Shown one piece after another: positions 37,885 to 48,000 of a stretch of DNA of 64,000 nucleotides (the first letter of the stretch is position 1; each line of letters opens with the position of its first letter). Both the position numbers and the translations under genes were made by a program. This DNA comes from Phyllobacterium sp. OV277 (GTDB lineage: Bacteria; Pseudomonadota; Alphaproteobacteria; Rhizobiales; Rhizobiaceae): NCBI RefSeq assembly GCF_900104355.1, contig NZ_FNIY01000002.1, forward strand, positions 186,001-250,000, written 5' to 3'. The notes under the pieces were generated by a model that saw only the letters and a program-made list of their open reading frames with translations, made no database searches and was not told where the DNA came from.

Positions 37885-38916
37885 ATGAAACATTCCCGAT
37901 TTTCGCTATCGCTGGCGGCAGCATTGTTCGCCGCAACAGTTTCCTTTCAATCGCTGTCTGCCGCCCATGCGGATACGACGCTTCTGAACGTCTCGTATGA
38001 TCCTACCCGCGAACTCTACAAGGACTACAACGCGGCTTTTGCTGCGAAATGGAAGGCCGATACGGGCGAGACCCTGACCATCCAGACCTCGCATGGTGGC
38101 TCCGGCGCGCAGGCCCGCTCCGTCATCGATGGCCTTGATGCCGATGTGGTGACACTGGCGCTTGAGAGCGATATCTCGGCCATCGTCAAGGCGACCAAGA
38201 AGATCAATCCTGACTGGCGCACCAAATATCCGCACAATTCGGCACCTTACACGTCCACAATTGTTTTCCTCGTGCGCAAGGGCAATCCCAAGGGCATCAA
38301 GGATTGGGGCGATCTGGTCAAGGATGGTGTCGAAGTCATCACGCCAAATCCGAAAACATCCGGTGGCGCCCGCTGGAACTACCTTGCAGCCTGGGCTTGG
38401 GCCTATGGCCAGTACGGCGGCGATGAAGCCAAGATCAAGGACTATATCGGCAATCTGTTCCAGCATGTTCCCGTGCTTGATTCCGGCGCACGCGGTTCGA
38501 CCACTACCTTTGCCCAGCGCGAGCTTGGCGATGTGCTGCTCGCATGGGAAAATGAAGCCTATCTTGCTTCCGATGAATTCGGTGCTGACAAGTTCGACAT
38601 CATTGTCCCGCCGCAATCCATTCTGGCCGAGCCGCCCGTGGCTGTTGTTGACGGCAATGTCGATGCCAAGGGCACACGCAAGGTGGCTGAAGCCTACCTA
38701 CAATATCTCTACTCCGCAGAGGGCCAGACCATCGCCGCCAAGCATTTTTATCGCCCGGCGGAGCCCAAACTGGTGCCTGCTGACATCTTGAAGAAATTGC
38801 CGGAGTTGAAACTGGTGACGATCGATGATCCAATCTTCGGTGGATGGGCTAAAGCACAGCCCTATCACTTCGGAGATGGCGGAACGTTTGACCAGATTTA
38901 CAAGCCGAAAAAGTAA
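37885..38916 (+). CDS. sbp: Sulfate/thiosulfate-binding periplasmic protein
   Basis: Periplasmic sulfate receptor of 343 residues, first gene of the sulfate ABC operon. The ATG at 37885 ([20 protein letters not shown]) has GGAGG upstream and gives a signal peptide ending SAAHA. Family signatures: [64 protein letters not shown] and the C-terminal [11 protein letters not shown]. The ligand loops with the conserved Ser and Gly are intact. Sbp and CysP are hard to separate by sequence. An in-frame start 48 bases earlier has no ribosome site. Confidence 0.95.
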   Translation: MKHSRFSLSLAAALFAATVSFQSLSAAHADTTLLNVSYDPTRELYKDYNAAFAAKWKADTGETLTIQTSHGGSGAQARSVIDGLDADVVTLALESDISAIVKATKKINPDWRTKYPHNSAPYTSTIVFLVRKGNPKGIKDWGDLVKDGVEVITPNPKTSGGARWNYLAAWAWAYGQYGGDEAKIKDYIGNLFQHVPVLDSGARGSTTTFAQRELGDVLLAWENEAYLASDEFGADKFDIIVPPQSILAEPPVAVVDGNVDAKGTRKVAEAYLQYLYSAEGQTIAAKHFYRPAEPKLVPADILKKLPELKLVTIDDPIFGGWAKAQPYHFGDGGTFDQIYKPKK

Positions 38917-38920
38917 CAGC

Positions 38921-39781
38921 ATGCTTTCCAACCTTGCCAAGGCAGGTTGGCGGTTTAAGAGGCCGAGTGTTATTCCAGGGTTCGGAATGACGCTCGGCTT
39001 CACTCTTGCCTATCTGACCCTCATTGTCCTTATTCCACTGGCTGGCCTCGTCTGGCGCTCCGCCTCGCTCGGCTGGGGCGGCATGTGGCATGTCGCAACA
39101 GATCCGCGCACACTGAACGCGCTGAAGATCAGCTTCGGCACGTCGTTCGTGGCCGCGCTTGTTAATGTCGTGTTCGGCGTTATCGTCGCCTGGGTGCTGG
39201 TGCGCTATCGCTTCCCCGGTCGCCGTATCATCGACGCCGTTGTGGATTTGCCCTTCGCTTTGCCAACGGCCGTTGCCGGTATTGCGCTGACAGCGCTCTA
39301 CTCCAAGAATGGCTGGATCGGCAAATGGCTCGATCCGCTGGGAATCAAGGTCGCCTTTACACCGATTGGCATAACGATTGCCCTGATCTTTATCGGACTG
39401 CCTTTCGTCGTGCGCACCGTACAGCCGGTGATGGAGGAAATCCGCAAGGAAGTGGAAGAGGCGGCCGCCACACTCGGCGCCACGCGGTTCCAGACGATCA
39501 CGCGTGTGCTGTTACCCGGACTGACACCAGCGATCCTCACCGGTTTTGCCCTCGCCTTTGCCCGTGCCGTTGGCGAATACGGATCGGTGATCTTCATTGC
39601 TGGCAATCTTCCTTATATTTCGGAAATTGCGCCACTTCTGATCGTTATCAGGCTTGAAGAGTTTGACTATACCGGTGCGACTGCAATTGCGGCCATTATG
39701 CTGATCATTTCGTTCACGATGCTTTTTGTCATCAATCTCATTCAGGCCTGGAGCCGCAGGAGGTATGGCTATGCGACATGA
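38921..39781 (+). CDS. cysT: Sulfate ABC transporter permease CysT
   Basis: First inner-membrane permease of the sulfate importer, 286 residues, about six helices, with the EAA loop [32 protein letters not shown] (about residues 178-209). It begins 4 bp after the sbp stop, at [16 protein letters not shown]; the frame also runs back into sbp, but that part is not homologous. It overlaps cysW by 11 bp. CysT and CysW form the heterodimeric channel driven by CysA. Confidence 0.94.
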   Translation: MLSNLAKAGWRFKRPSVIPGFGMTLGFTLAYLTLIVLIPLAGLVWRSASLGWGGMWHVATDPRTLNALKISFGTSFVAALVNVVFGVIVAWVLVRYRFPGRRIIDAVVDLPFALPTAVAGIALTALYSKNGWIGKWLDPLGIKVAFTPIGITIALIFIGLPFVVRTVQPVMEEIRKEVEEAAATLGATRFQTITRVLLPGLTPAILTGFALAFARAVGEYGSVIFIAGNLPYISEIAPLLIVIRLEEFDYTGATAIAAIMLIISFTMLFVINLIQAWSRRRYGYAT

Positions 39782-40655
39782 ATTGCCACAACCTCCGGAG
39801 CCTGCAACCAAAGCCTGGCACCCGGCGACCACGGAAAGCCGAACGGCGCGTTTCGTGCTGATTGGCGTGGCGCTGGCGTTTCTCGGGCTGTTCCTGCTTC
39901 TGCCGCTTATCTCGGTTTTCTTTGAGGCGTTCCGAAAGGGTCCCGCGGCTTACTTTGCAGCCTTTGCCGATGCGGATGCGCTTTCCGCCATTCGGCTGAC
40001 CCTTTTGGTGGCGGTGATTGCTGTTCCACTCAACCTCGTGTTTGGCGTGGTCGCAGCCTGGACGATTGCCAAGTTCGAATTTAAGGGAAAGGCGTTTCTG
40101 ACAACCCTGATCGATCTGCCTTTTTCGGTTTCTCCGGTTATTTCGGGTCTTGTCTATGTGCTCTTGTTCAGCAGTCATAGCGCGCTAGGGCCCTGGCTCA
40201 AATCGCACGGGATCGAAATCCTGTTTGCTGTTCCGGGCATTGTTTTGGCAACGGTTTTCGTGACCTTCCCCTTTGTAGCGCGGGAACTGATTCCGTTGAT
40301 GCAGGAACAGGGCACGACCGATGAGGAGGCCGCGCTTTCGCTTGGTGCCAATGGCTGGCAGACTTTCTGGCATGTCACCCTGCCGAACATCAAATGGGGC
40401 TTGCTCTACGGCGTGCTCTTGTGCAACGCCCGTGCCATGGGAGAGTTTGGCGCAGTGTCCGTCGTTTCAGGCCATATTCGTGGCCTGACCAACACGATGC
40501 CGCTGCAGGTCGAGATTCTCTACAACGAATTCAATACGGTTGCTGCCTTTGCAGTGGCTTCGCTTCTGGCGCTGCTGGCGCTGGTAACGCTCGTTCTCAA
40601 AACTCTTCTGGAGTTGAGATATGGTGCGGAACTGGCTGCCAATGGCGGACACTGA
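39771..40655 (+). CDS. cysW: Sulfate ABC transporter permease CysW
   Basis: Second permease of the sulfate importer, 294 residues. The start at 39771 ([18 protein letters not shown]) has a perfect AGGAGG 7 bases upstream, inside the end of cysT. Six helices; the signature text [19 protein letters not shown] and the EAA loop [31 protein letters not shown] are CysW-specific. The C-terminus [24 protein letters not shown] is also diagnostic. It is followed after 11 bp by cysA. Confidence 0.94.
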   Translation: MRHELPQPPEPATKAWHPATTESRTARFVLIGVALAFLGLFLLLPLISVFFEAFRKGPAAYFAAFADADALSAIRLTLLVAVIAVPLNLVFGVVAAWTIAKFEFKGKAFLTTLIDLPFSVSPVISGLVYVLLFSSHSALGPWLKSHGIEILFAVPGIVLATVFVTFPFVARELIPLMQEQGTTDEEAALSLGANGWQTFWHVTLPNIKWGLLYGVLLCNARAMGEFGAVSVVSGHIRGLTNTMPLQVEILYNEFNTVAAFAVASLLALLALVTLVLKTLLELRYGAELAANGGH

Positions 40656-40666
40656 GAGGAATTAAG

Positions 40667-41704
40667 ATGGACGTTCGCGTAAGTGGTGTACGCAAGGAAT
40701 TTGATCGCTTTCCGGCGTTGCACGACGTGTCGCTCGATATCAATTCGGGGGAATTGATTGCCTTGCTCGGCCCATCGGGATCAGGCAAGACAACGCTTCT
40801 GCGCCTGATTGCCGGTCTGGAGACTCCGACTGAGGGCAAGGTGTTCTTCGGCGACGAAGACGCATCGCTGAAATCCGTGCAGGAACGCAATGTCGGCTTC
40901 GTATTCCAGCATTATGCGCTGTTCCGGCATATGACTGTGATCGACAATGTTGGTTTCGGCCTCAAAGTTCGCCCGTCTGCCAGCCGCCCAAGCAATGAGG
41001 AAATCCGTCGCCGCTCGTCAGAGCTGCTCGATTTCGTGCAGCTTGGTGGACTGGAAAAGCGCTATCCGGCCCAGCTTTCCGGTGGTCAGCGCCAGCGCGT
41101 TGCGCTTGCCCGTGCCATGGCGATTGAGCCGCGCGTATTGCTTCTTGACGAGCCATTCGGCGCGCTGGATGCGAAAGTGCGGAAAGAACTGCGCCGCTGG
41201 CTGCGGGAAATTCACGACAAGACCATGCACACCACGGTTTTTGTGACGCATGATCAGGACGAGGCGCTGGAACTCGCCGACCGTGTGGTGGTGATGAGCC
41301 AGGGCAAGATCGAGCAGATCGGCACACCTGATCAGGTCTATGACACGCCCAATTCCCCGTTCGTCTACGGCTTTATTGGCGAATCAAGTTCGCTTGCCGT
41401 GCGCATCGAAAGCGGAGAAATCTGGCTTACGGACCGTGCACTTGGCATAAAGAGCGATGTGCCTGACGGGGAAGCCGCGCTTTATTTCCGCCCGCACGAT
41501 GTCGAACTGGTCGATGGTTGTGGCGGCTGCATTGCCGGGACTGTCATTGCAAGCCGCCGCGTGGGTGCGACAAGGCGTGTGGAACTTGAAATCGGCGGCG
41601 CGGCAGAACGGGTCGAGATTGAAATTCCCGCTGATCATCCGGCCAAGGAAAAGAGCCGCATCGCCTTTCGCCCCAAGCATTGGCGGGTTTTTCCGAAGGT
41701 TTGA
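40667..41704 (+). CDS. cysA: Sulfate/thiosulfate import ATP-binding protein CysA
   Basis: Cytoplasmic ATPase of 345 residues driving sulfate import. Walker [14 protein letters not shown] (about 36-48), Q-loop [14 protein letters not shown], signature [15 protein letters not shown], Walker [14 protein letters not shown], switch His in [15 protein letters not shown]. The C-terminal third (YFRPHDVEL...) is the TOBE-like regulatory domain of the CysA/MalK group. GAGAGGA precedes the ATG. It ends the operon, with a strong terminator 22 bp after the stop. Confidence 0.95.
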   Translation: MDVRVSGVRKEFDRFPALHDVSLDINSGELIALLGPSGSGKTTLLRLIAGLETPTEGKVFFGDEDASLKSVQERNVGFVFQHYALFRHMTVIDNVGFGLKVRPSASRPSNEEIRRRSSELLDFVQLGGLEKRYPAQLSGGQRQRVALARAMAIEPRVLLLDEPFGALDAKVRKELRRWLREIHDKTMHTTVFVTHDQDEALELADRVVVMSQGKIEQIGTPDQVYDTPNSPFVYGFIGESSSLAVRIESGEIWLTDRALGIKSDVPDGEAALYFRPHDVELVDGCGGCIAGTVIASRRVGATRRVELEIGGAAERVEIEIPADHPAKEKSRIAFRPKHWRVFPKV

Positions 41705-41725
41705 TCCTCCTTACGACCGACACGG

Positions 41726-41753
41726 AAAGCCGGAGTTCCCCTCCGGCTTTTTT
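41726..41753 (+). terminator. Rho-independent terminator of the sulfate operon
   Basis: AAAGCCGGAG (41726-41735), loop TTCCC, CTCCGGCTTT (41741-41750), followed by TTT. A 10-bp stem ending in a six-T tract. Confidence 0.9.
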
Positions 41754-42059
41754 GCATGTCCGCTATATTTGCTGTTACTGATCTCGAAACAGTCTGTTCA
41801 CAAAGCCTATGGCATTCCGTGAACGGCTACAACGCGGTTTGCGCGCAATGCCCCTGTGCAGTCCGCTACGAATTGCCTAAGATAAACAGATGGAAATTTG
41901 ACTCATTTTCATCAAAACTGATCGGCAAGGGTAAAAGTGATGGTAGCTTAGTTGCTCCGACCCGATTAGATCGTGACTCCTCTATGGGTCAATCGACCCG
42001 TTATTATCGTCTGTGTTGCAGCCCTGAAGATTTTTTCTTCACAACCGAAACGAAGGCAA
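41754..42059. other. Gene-free leader region of cgs
   Basis: About 300 bp with no credible gene. It holds imperfect direct copies CGACCCGATTAGAT (41959-41972) and CGACCCGTTATTAT (41995-42008), 36 bp apart, and the inverted repeat GGGTC-AATC-GACCC (41986-41999). These may mark the cgs promoter or operator; I cannot assign -35/-10 elements confidently. Confidence 0.35.
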
Positions 42060-45000
42060 ATGGCCCTACTGTCTTTTTTTAAATCTTTCACACCACAGAA
42101 GAATGCCGTTGGTCAGATTTTTTCGGTCCAACCCAATCCAATCAGAGCTCACTACAAATCCGTTGACGATCTGCGAGAGATGGGTGCGCGCGTGGCGCGC
42201 GGCGAAGATATCCGCTTGCCCGATTATGAACCGATGGTCTTTGAGCAACGCACCGTCGAGAATGCGCGGCTGATCCTGCACTCCTATCGTTCCTCCGACG
42301 CGGCTGCACGCAAGGGCGAAACGATTACACCGGCAGCGCAGTGGCTCCTCGACAATTATTATCTCGTTGATCAGAACATCCAGCAGGTCGAACGCGATCT
42401 TCCGAAAAAATTCTTCCGCCAGTTGCCCCCGCTGAAAGGCAAGCCGGAAATTCCGCGTGTCATGGCACTCGCCTGGCTCTATGCAGCCCATACGGACAGC
42501 CAGTTCTCGCTCAGCAGCCTGACCGCCGTGGTCGAAGGCTTCCAGACCGTTTCGCCGCTGCATATTGGTGAGCTTTGGGCGCTGCCTTCAGCTGTGCGCT
42601 TCATCCTTATCGAGAATGCGCGCCGCCTGTCTTTGCGGGTCGAGCGCGCCCGGCGCATGCGCGCCTATGCCAATAGCGTTGCCGATGAAATCACGCTCAA
42701 CGCCGACAAGGACACGCTGCCGCAGCTTCTAGCCCAATATACCACGGCTGCGCGCGACAGCACATTTGCTACCCATTTGCTCTACCGCCTGCGTGGCGGC
42801 GCGATGCATTCCGGCGCCGCTGTCGCCTGGCTGGAAGAAGAGCTGGAGAAGAACGGCAGTGACGCGGAAGACGCCATTATCCAGGAACATACGCGCCAGT
42901 CCACCGGCGGTGTTACCATGGGTAACCTCATTCGCAGCCTGAAAGCCATTGACGACGTCGACTGGATCACATGGTTTGAGACGGTTAGCGGCGTCGATGC
43001 GGTGCTGCGCGAACATTCCAACTTCGACGCGCTCGATTTCCACTCCCGCAACGCCTATCGCGTGGCAATTGAAAAGATCGCGCGCCGCTCCGGCAAGAGC
43101 GAGCAGGACATTACACAGGCCGCACTTGATCTGGCCCATCACAGCGCCGAGACCAAAGGCGACGAGAAAAGCGTTACCGTGCAACGCAAGCGCGATGTCG
43201 GTTATTATCTCGCGGGTGACGGACGCTCCGAACTTGAGGAAACCTGTGGTTCCACACCGACCGTGCTGCAGCGTTGGGTGCGGTTCTACAAGATGCTTGG
43301 CCTTGCCGGTCTGTGGGTCCCTGCCTCCGTTATCTCCATCGGTATTCTGTTTCTGATCCACTATTGGCTGCGCCGCTATGGCCTGCCGAGCGATACGGTT
43401 CTTCTGCTGACGATACTGGCCGTCTTCCCGACGATGGAAACCGCCAATGGTTTCGTCAACTGGATCATTCCGATGTTCATGCCGCCAACACGGCTCATCG
43501 GCTTTGAATATAAGAACGGCCTGCCGCCGGAAGCCAAAACCCTTGTGGCGGTGCCGACGCTGATCACCTCGCGCGATTCCGTTGACGAGCATATCCGCAA
43601 TCTCGAAGTCCACTATCTGACCAATCCGCGCGGTGAAATTTATTTCGCGCTGCTGACCGACTGGGCCGACAGCAAAGTTGAGCAGACCGAGAATGATCTC
43701 GATATTCTTGACTATGCCCGCGAGAAAGTAACCGCGCTCAACCAGCATTATACTCAGGGCGGAAATCCACGTTTCTTCCTCCTGCACCGCAAGCGCCTTT
43801 ACAATGCGCAGGAAGGCCGCTGGATGGGTTGGGAGCGCAAGCGCGGCAAGTTGCACGAACTCAACCTTCTGCTGCGCGGCGATAAGGATACAACCTATTT
43901 CCCCAGCAATGAGGAAGTACCGACAGACATCAAATTTGTGATGACGCTCGACTCCGACACGCGCCTGACGCCGGATTCCGTCAATCGTCTTGCGGGCAAG
44001 CTCAGCCATCCGCTGAACCGTCCAATCTACAAGGAAAAGTCCGGCCGTGTGACGAGTGGTTATGCCATTCTCCAGCCGCGCGTTACGCCTTCGCTAACAA
44101 CAGGTGACGATGCTTCGTTCCTGCAGCGCGTTTTCTCGGTCAATCGCGGCATCGATCCTTATGTCTTTGCCGTTTCAGACGTTTATCAGGACGTGTTGGG
44201 TGAAGGCACATTCACCGGCAAGGGCCTCTACGATATCGACTTCTTTGAGCTGGCGCTTGACGGCAAGATCGATGAGAACACTGTTCTCAGCCACGACCTT
44301 CTCGAAGGTGGTTATGCCCGTGCCGCTCTCGTCAGCGATGTCGAGGTGGTTGAAGATTATCCTACCGGATATAATGTCGACATTTCCCGCCACCATCGCT
44401 GGACCCGTGGTGACTGGCAGCTTCTGCCTTACCTCTTCAGCACCAAGCCGGGGGTAACAGCTGTTACCCGCTGGAAGATGACCGACAATCTGCGCCGCTC
44501 GCTGACGCCTGTTTTCTGGATTATCGCTTCGATTGCCGGCTGGACACTGCTGCCACCGGGTGTTGCCGCGCTATGGCAATTCTTCATGATCTTCAGCATG
44601 TTCATCGTCCCGACGATGATCCTCTTCACCAATCTCGTGCCGACAGATATGAACCTGTCGCTCAAGGGCCATTTTCAGGCGATCCTCACCGATATCTTCT
44701 CCGGTGCCGCCGATATTGCGCTGCGCATTACCTTTATCGCCAACATGGCCTGCCTGATGGCGGATGCCATTGCCCGCACACTCTACCGCGTGTTCATCTC
44801 GCGCAAGAACCTGCTTGAATGGCGTGCTGCGGCACAGGCCAAGGCCAGCGCGCCGGATACGTTGCAATATTATGCCCGCCTGATGTGGCCAGCTGTTATC
44901 GTGGCCATTGTTGCCATTGCACTGCCACTCGCCACCCATAACCGGGCGTGGTTCCTCGCCGTGCCTTTTGCGCTGATCTGGTTCTTCTCGCCTGTCATTG

Positions 45001-48000
45001 CATGGCTCGTCAGCCGTTCGGCCAAGCCGCTGGATGATCTGAACGTCCGCTCTTCGGATAAGAGCGAGTTGCGCCGGTTCGCCCGCCGCACCTGGCATTA
45101 TTACGATACGTTCGTCACCAAAGAGCAGAATTTCATCCCGCCTGACAATTTTCAGGAAGACCCGCACCCGGTTATCGCGACACGCACATCGCCAACCAAT
45201 ATCGGCATGTATCTGCTGTCGACGGTGGCTGCGCGCGACTTTGGCTGGATCGGTTTCAACGAGACGCTGACGCGCATCGATGACACGCTGACCACCCTTG
45301 AGAAGATGGAAAAATATCGCGGCCATCTCTACAACTGGTATGAGACAACGACATTGCGGCCCCTGCTGCCGCTCTATGTCTCCTCAGTGGATAGCGGCAA
45401 TCTCGCCGGTCATCTGGTGGCGCTTTCCTCCGCTTTGGAAAAGTGGGCCGAAGCACCGTCGGTCTATCTGCAAAGCGATCTCGACGGCATTCTCGATGTC
45501 AGCGATATCCTCGAAGAGGCGATCAACGATATTCCCGATGAACGCCGTGTGCTGCGGCCACTGCGCCGCCGTCTCGATGAGCGTGTGGCGAATTTCCGCC
45601 GTGCCATCACGACCATCAAGGAAGAGCCGGAAACCGCATCATTGCGGACCATCAATCTCTCGCTCTTTGCCGGTGACATTCAGCGCCTGACCGAGGAACT
45701 GCACGGCGAACTTGAAAGCCCGCTGAGCACCGTTGCCAATGGCTGGGCGCTGCTTCTGGTCAAGACCTGTCAGGCCCATACGGATGATGCCATCGGAACG
45801 CATGATGGTACGGACAGCCTGCGCGAACGTCTGGTTTCGTTGGCAACCCGGGCCCGGCAACTGGCCTTTGATACGGACTTCACCTTCCTTGAGCGCAAGG
45901 AACGCCGTCTGCTATCAATCGGTTTCCGTGTCGATACCAATGAGCTTGATGCCAGCTGCTACGATCTTCTGGCTTCGGAGGCCCGTCTTGCCAGCCTCTT
46001 TGCCATTGCCAAGGGCGATATACCGGTTGATCACTGGTTCCGTCTTGGCCGTCTTCTGGTTCCGGTTGGCTGGCGCGGTGCGCTGATCTCGTGGTCAGGC
46101 TCCATGTTCGAATATCTCATGCCACCTTTGGTCATGATCGAACCATTGGGCTCCATGCTCGATCAAACCAACAAGCTGATCGTCCAGCGCCAGATCGAAT
46201 ATGGCGAGTCAAAGGGTCTGCCATGGGGTATTTCGGAAGCCGCCTATAATGCGCGCGATCCGGAGATGAACTACCAGTACACCAATTTCGGTGTTCCGAC
46301 GCTCGGCCTGAAGCGTGGCTTGTCCAAGAACTATGTGGTGGCACCCTATGCCAGCATCATGGCGGCCCAATATCGCCCGGCAGAAGCTGTCGTTAATCTG
46401 AAGCGCCTACGCGAGATGGGTGCACTGGGTCAGTACGGTTTCTATGATGCCGTGGACTTCACCCGCTCCCGTGTTCGCGAGGGTGAGGAATATGCCGTCG
46501 TTCGCAATTACATGGCGCACCATCACGGCATGTCGATTGTTGCTGTTAACAATGTGGTGTTCGAAGGCCGCATGCGTGATCGGTTCCATTCGGACCCTGT
46601 GATTGAAGCTGCCGAACTGTTGCTGCAGGAAAAAGCCCCGCGCGAAATTCCTGTCCTGCAGGCCAAGGCTGATAATCCGATGCGCAAGGCCGTGGAAAGC
46701 GGCGAGGAAACGGCGTCTATCCGCTTCATCAAGAACCCGCTTTCCGCCCCGCGCGCCACGCAGATCATGTCGAACGGCCATTACTCGGTTATGGTCACCG
46801 CCAATGGTGGTGGTTACAGCCGCTGGAATGGTCTCGCCATCACCCGCTTCCAGCCAGATCCGCTTGAAAGCGGCTATGGCACCTTCCTGTTCCTGCGCGA
46901 TCTCGACAGCGGTGAATGGTGGTCAGCGACCGGTGATCCTGTCCGGGCTGCCGGTGAAAAAAGCACGACAATCTTCGCTGACTACAAAGCCGAATTCGTC
47001 AAGGAAAACGGCACAATCCAGACCACAGTGGAAACCATCGTCGCTTCGGATTCCGATGGCGAAGGCCGCCGCATCATCATCACCAATACCGGAACAAAAG
47101 ACCGGATCATTGAAGTGACGTCCTATGCGGAACTGGTGTTGACCGCTGACGATACGGATACGGCACATCCGGCATTTGCCAAGATGTTCGTGGAAACCGA
47201 TATCGATCCGCGCGGTGACACGATTTATGCGACGCGCCGCAAGCGTGACAGCAATGAACCCGATATTCACGTGGCCCATGTGGTTACCGATGGTTCTGGC
47301 GCAATGCGCGAAATTCAGGCGGAAACCGACCGGCGGGCATTTATCGGCCGTGGTCGCAACCTGCGCAATCCGGCAGCTTTCGATGAGGGCGTCACTCTTA
47401 ACGGCAGTCAGGGATTTGTGCTCGATCCCATCGCTTCGCTGCGTTGCCGCGTGCGTGTTCCTGCGCACAAGCGTGTGACGCTGGTTTACTGGACCCTTGT
47501 CGGGCCAGACCGGCATGAACTGGAAGAAGTCGTCTCGCGCTTCCGTCACCCGGATTGCTTTGCTCGCGAATTCTCATTGTCGTGGACAAGTTCGCAGGTG
47601 CGGCTGCATCATATCGAGATCAATCCGGATGAGGCCGCGGATTTCCAGCGCGTTGCAACCAGCCTGATTTATACGGACAAGGCCCTGCGCCTGCCCTCCG
47701 AAAGCATCGCATCCGGCCTTGGCAGCCAGTCCGATCTCTGGCCCATGTCCATCTCGGGCGACTTCCCCATCCTTGCACTGCGCATTGATGATGAAGCCGA
47801 TATGGAAACGCTGAAGAATGTGCTGAAGGCACAGGAATACTGGCGGGCGAAGGGTCTTGTGGTTGACGTTGTCGTCATCAATGAGCGCTCCTTCTCCTAT
47901 GCACAGGATTTCCAGCGTGGGCTTGAAGCGATCTGTGAGAACAGCCGCAACCGTGGTGGCCAATATGGACCGCGTGTCCATATCTTCACCGTGCGCAAGG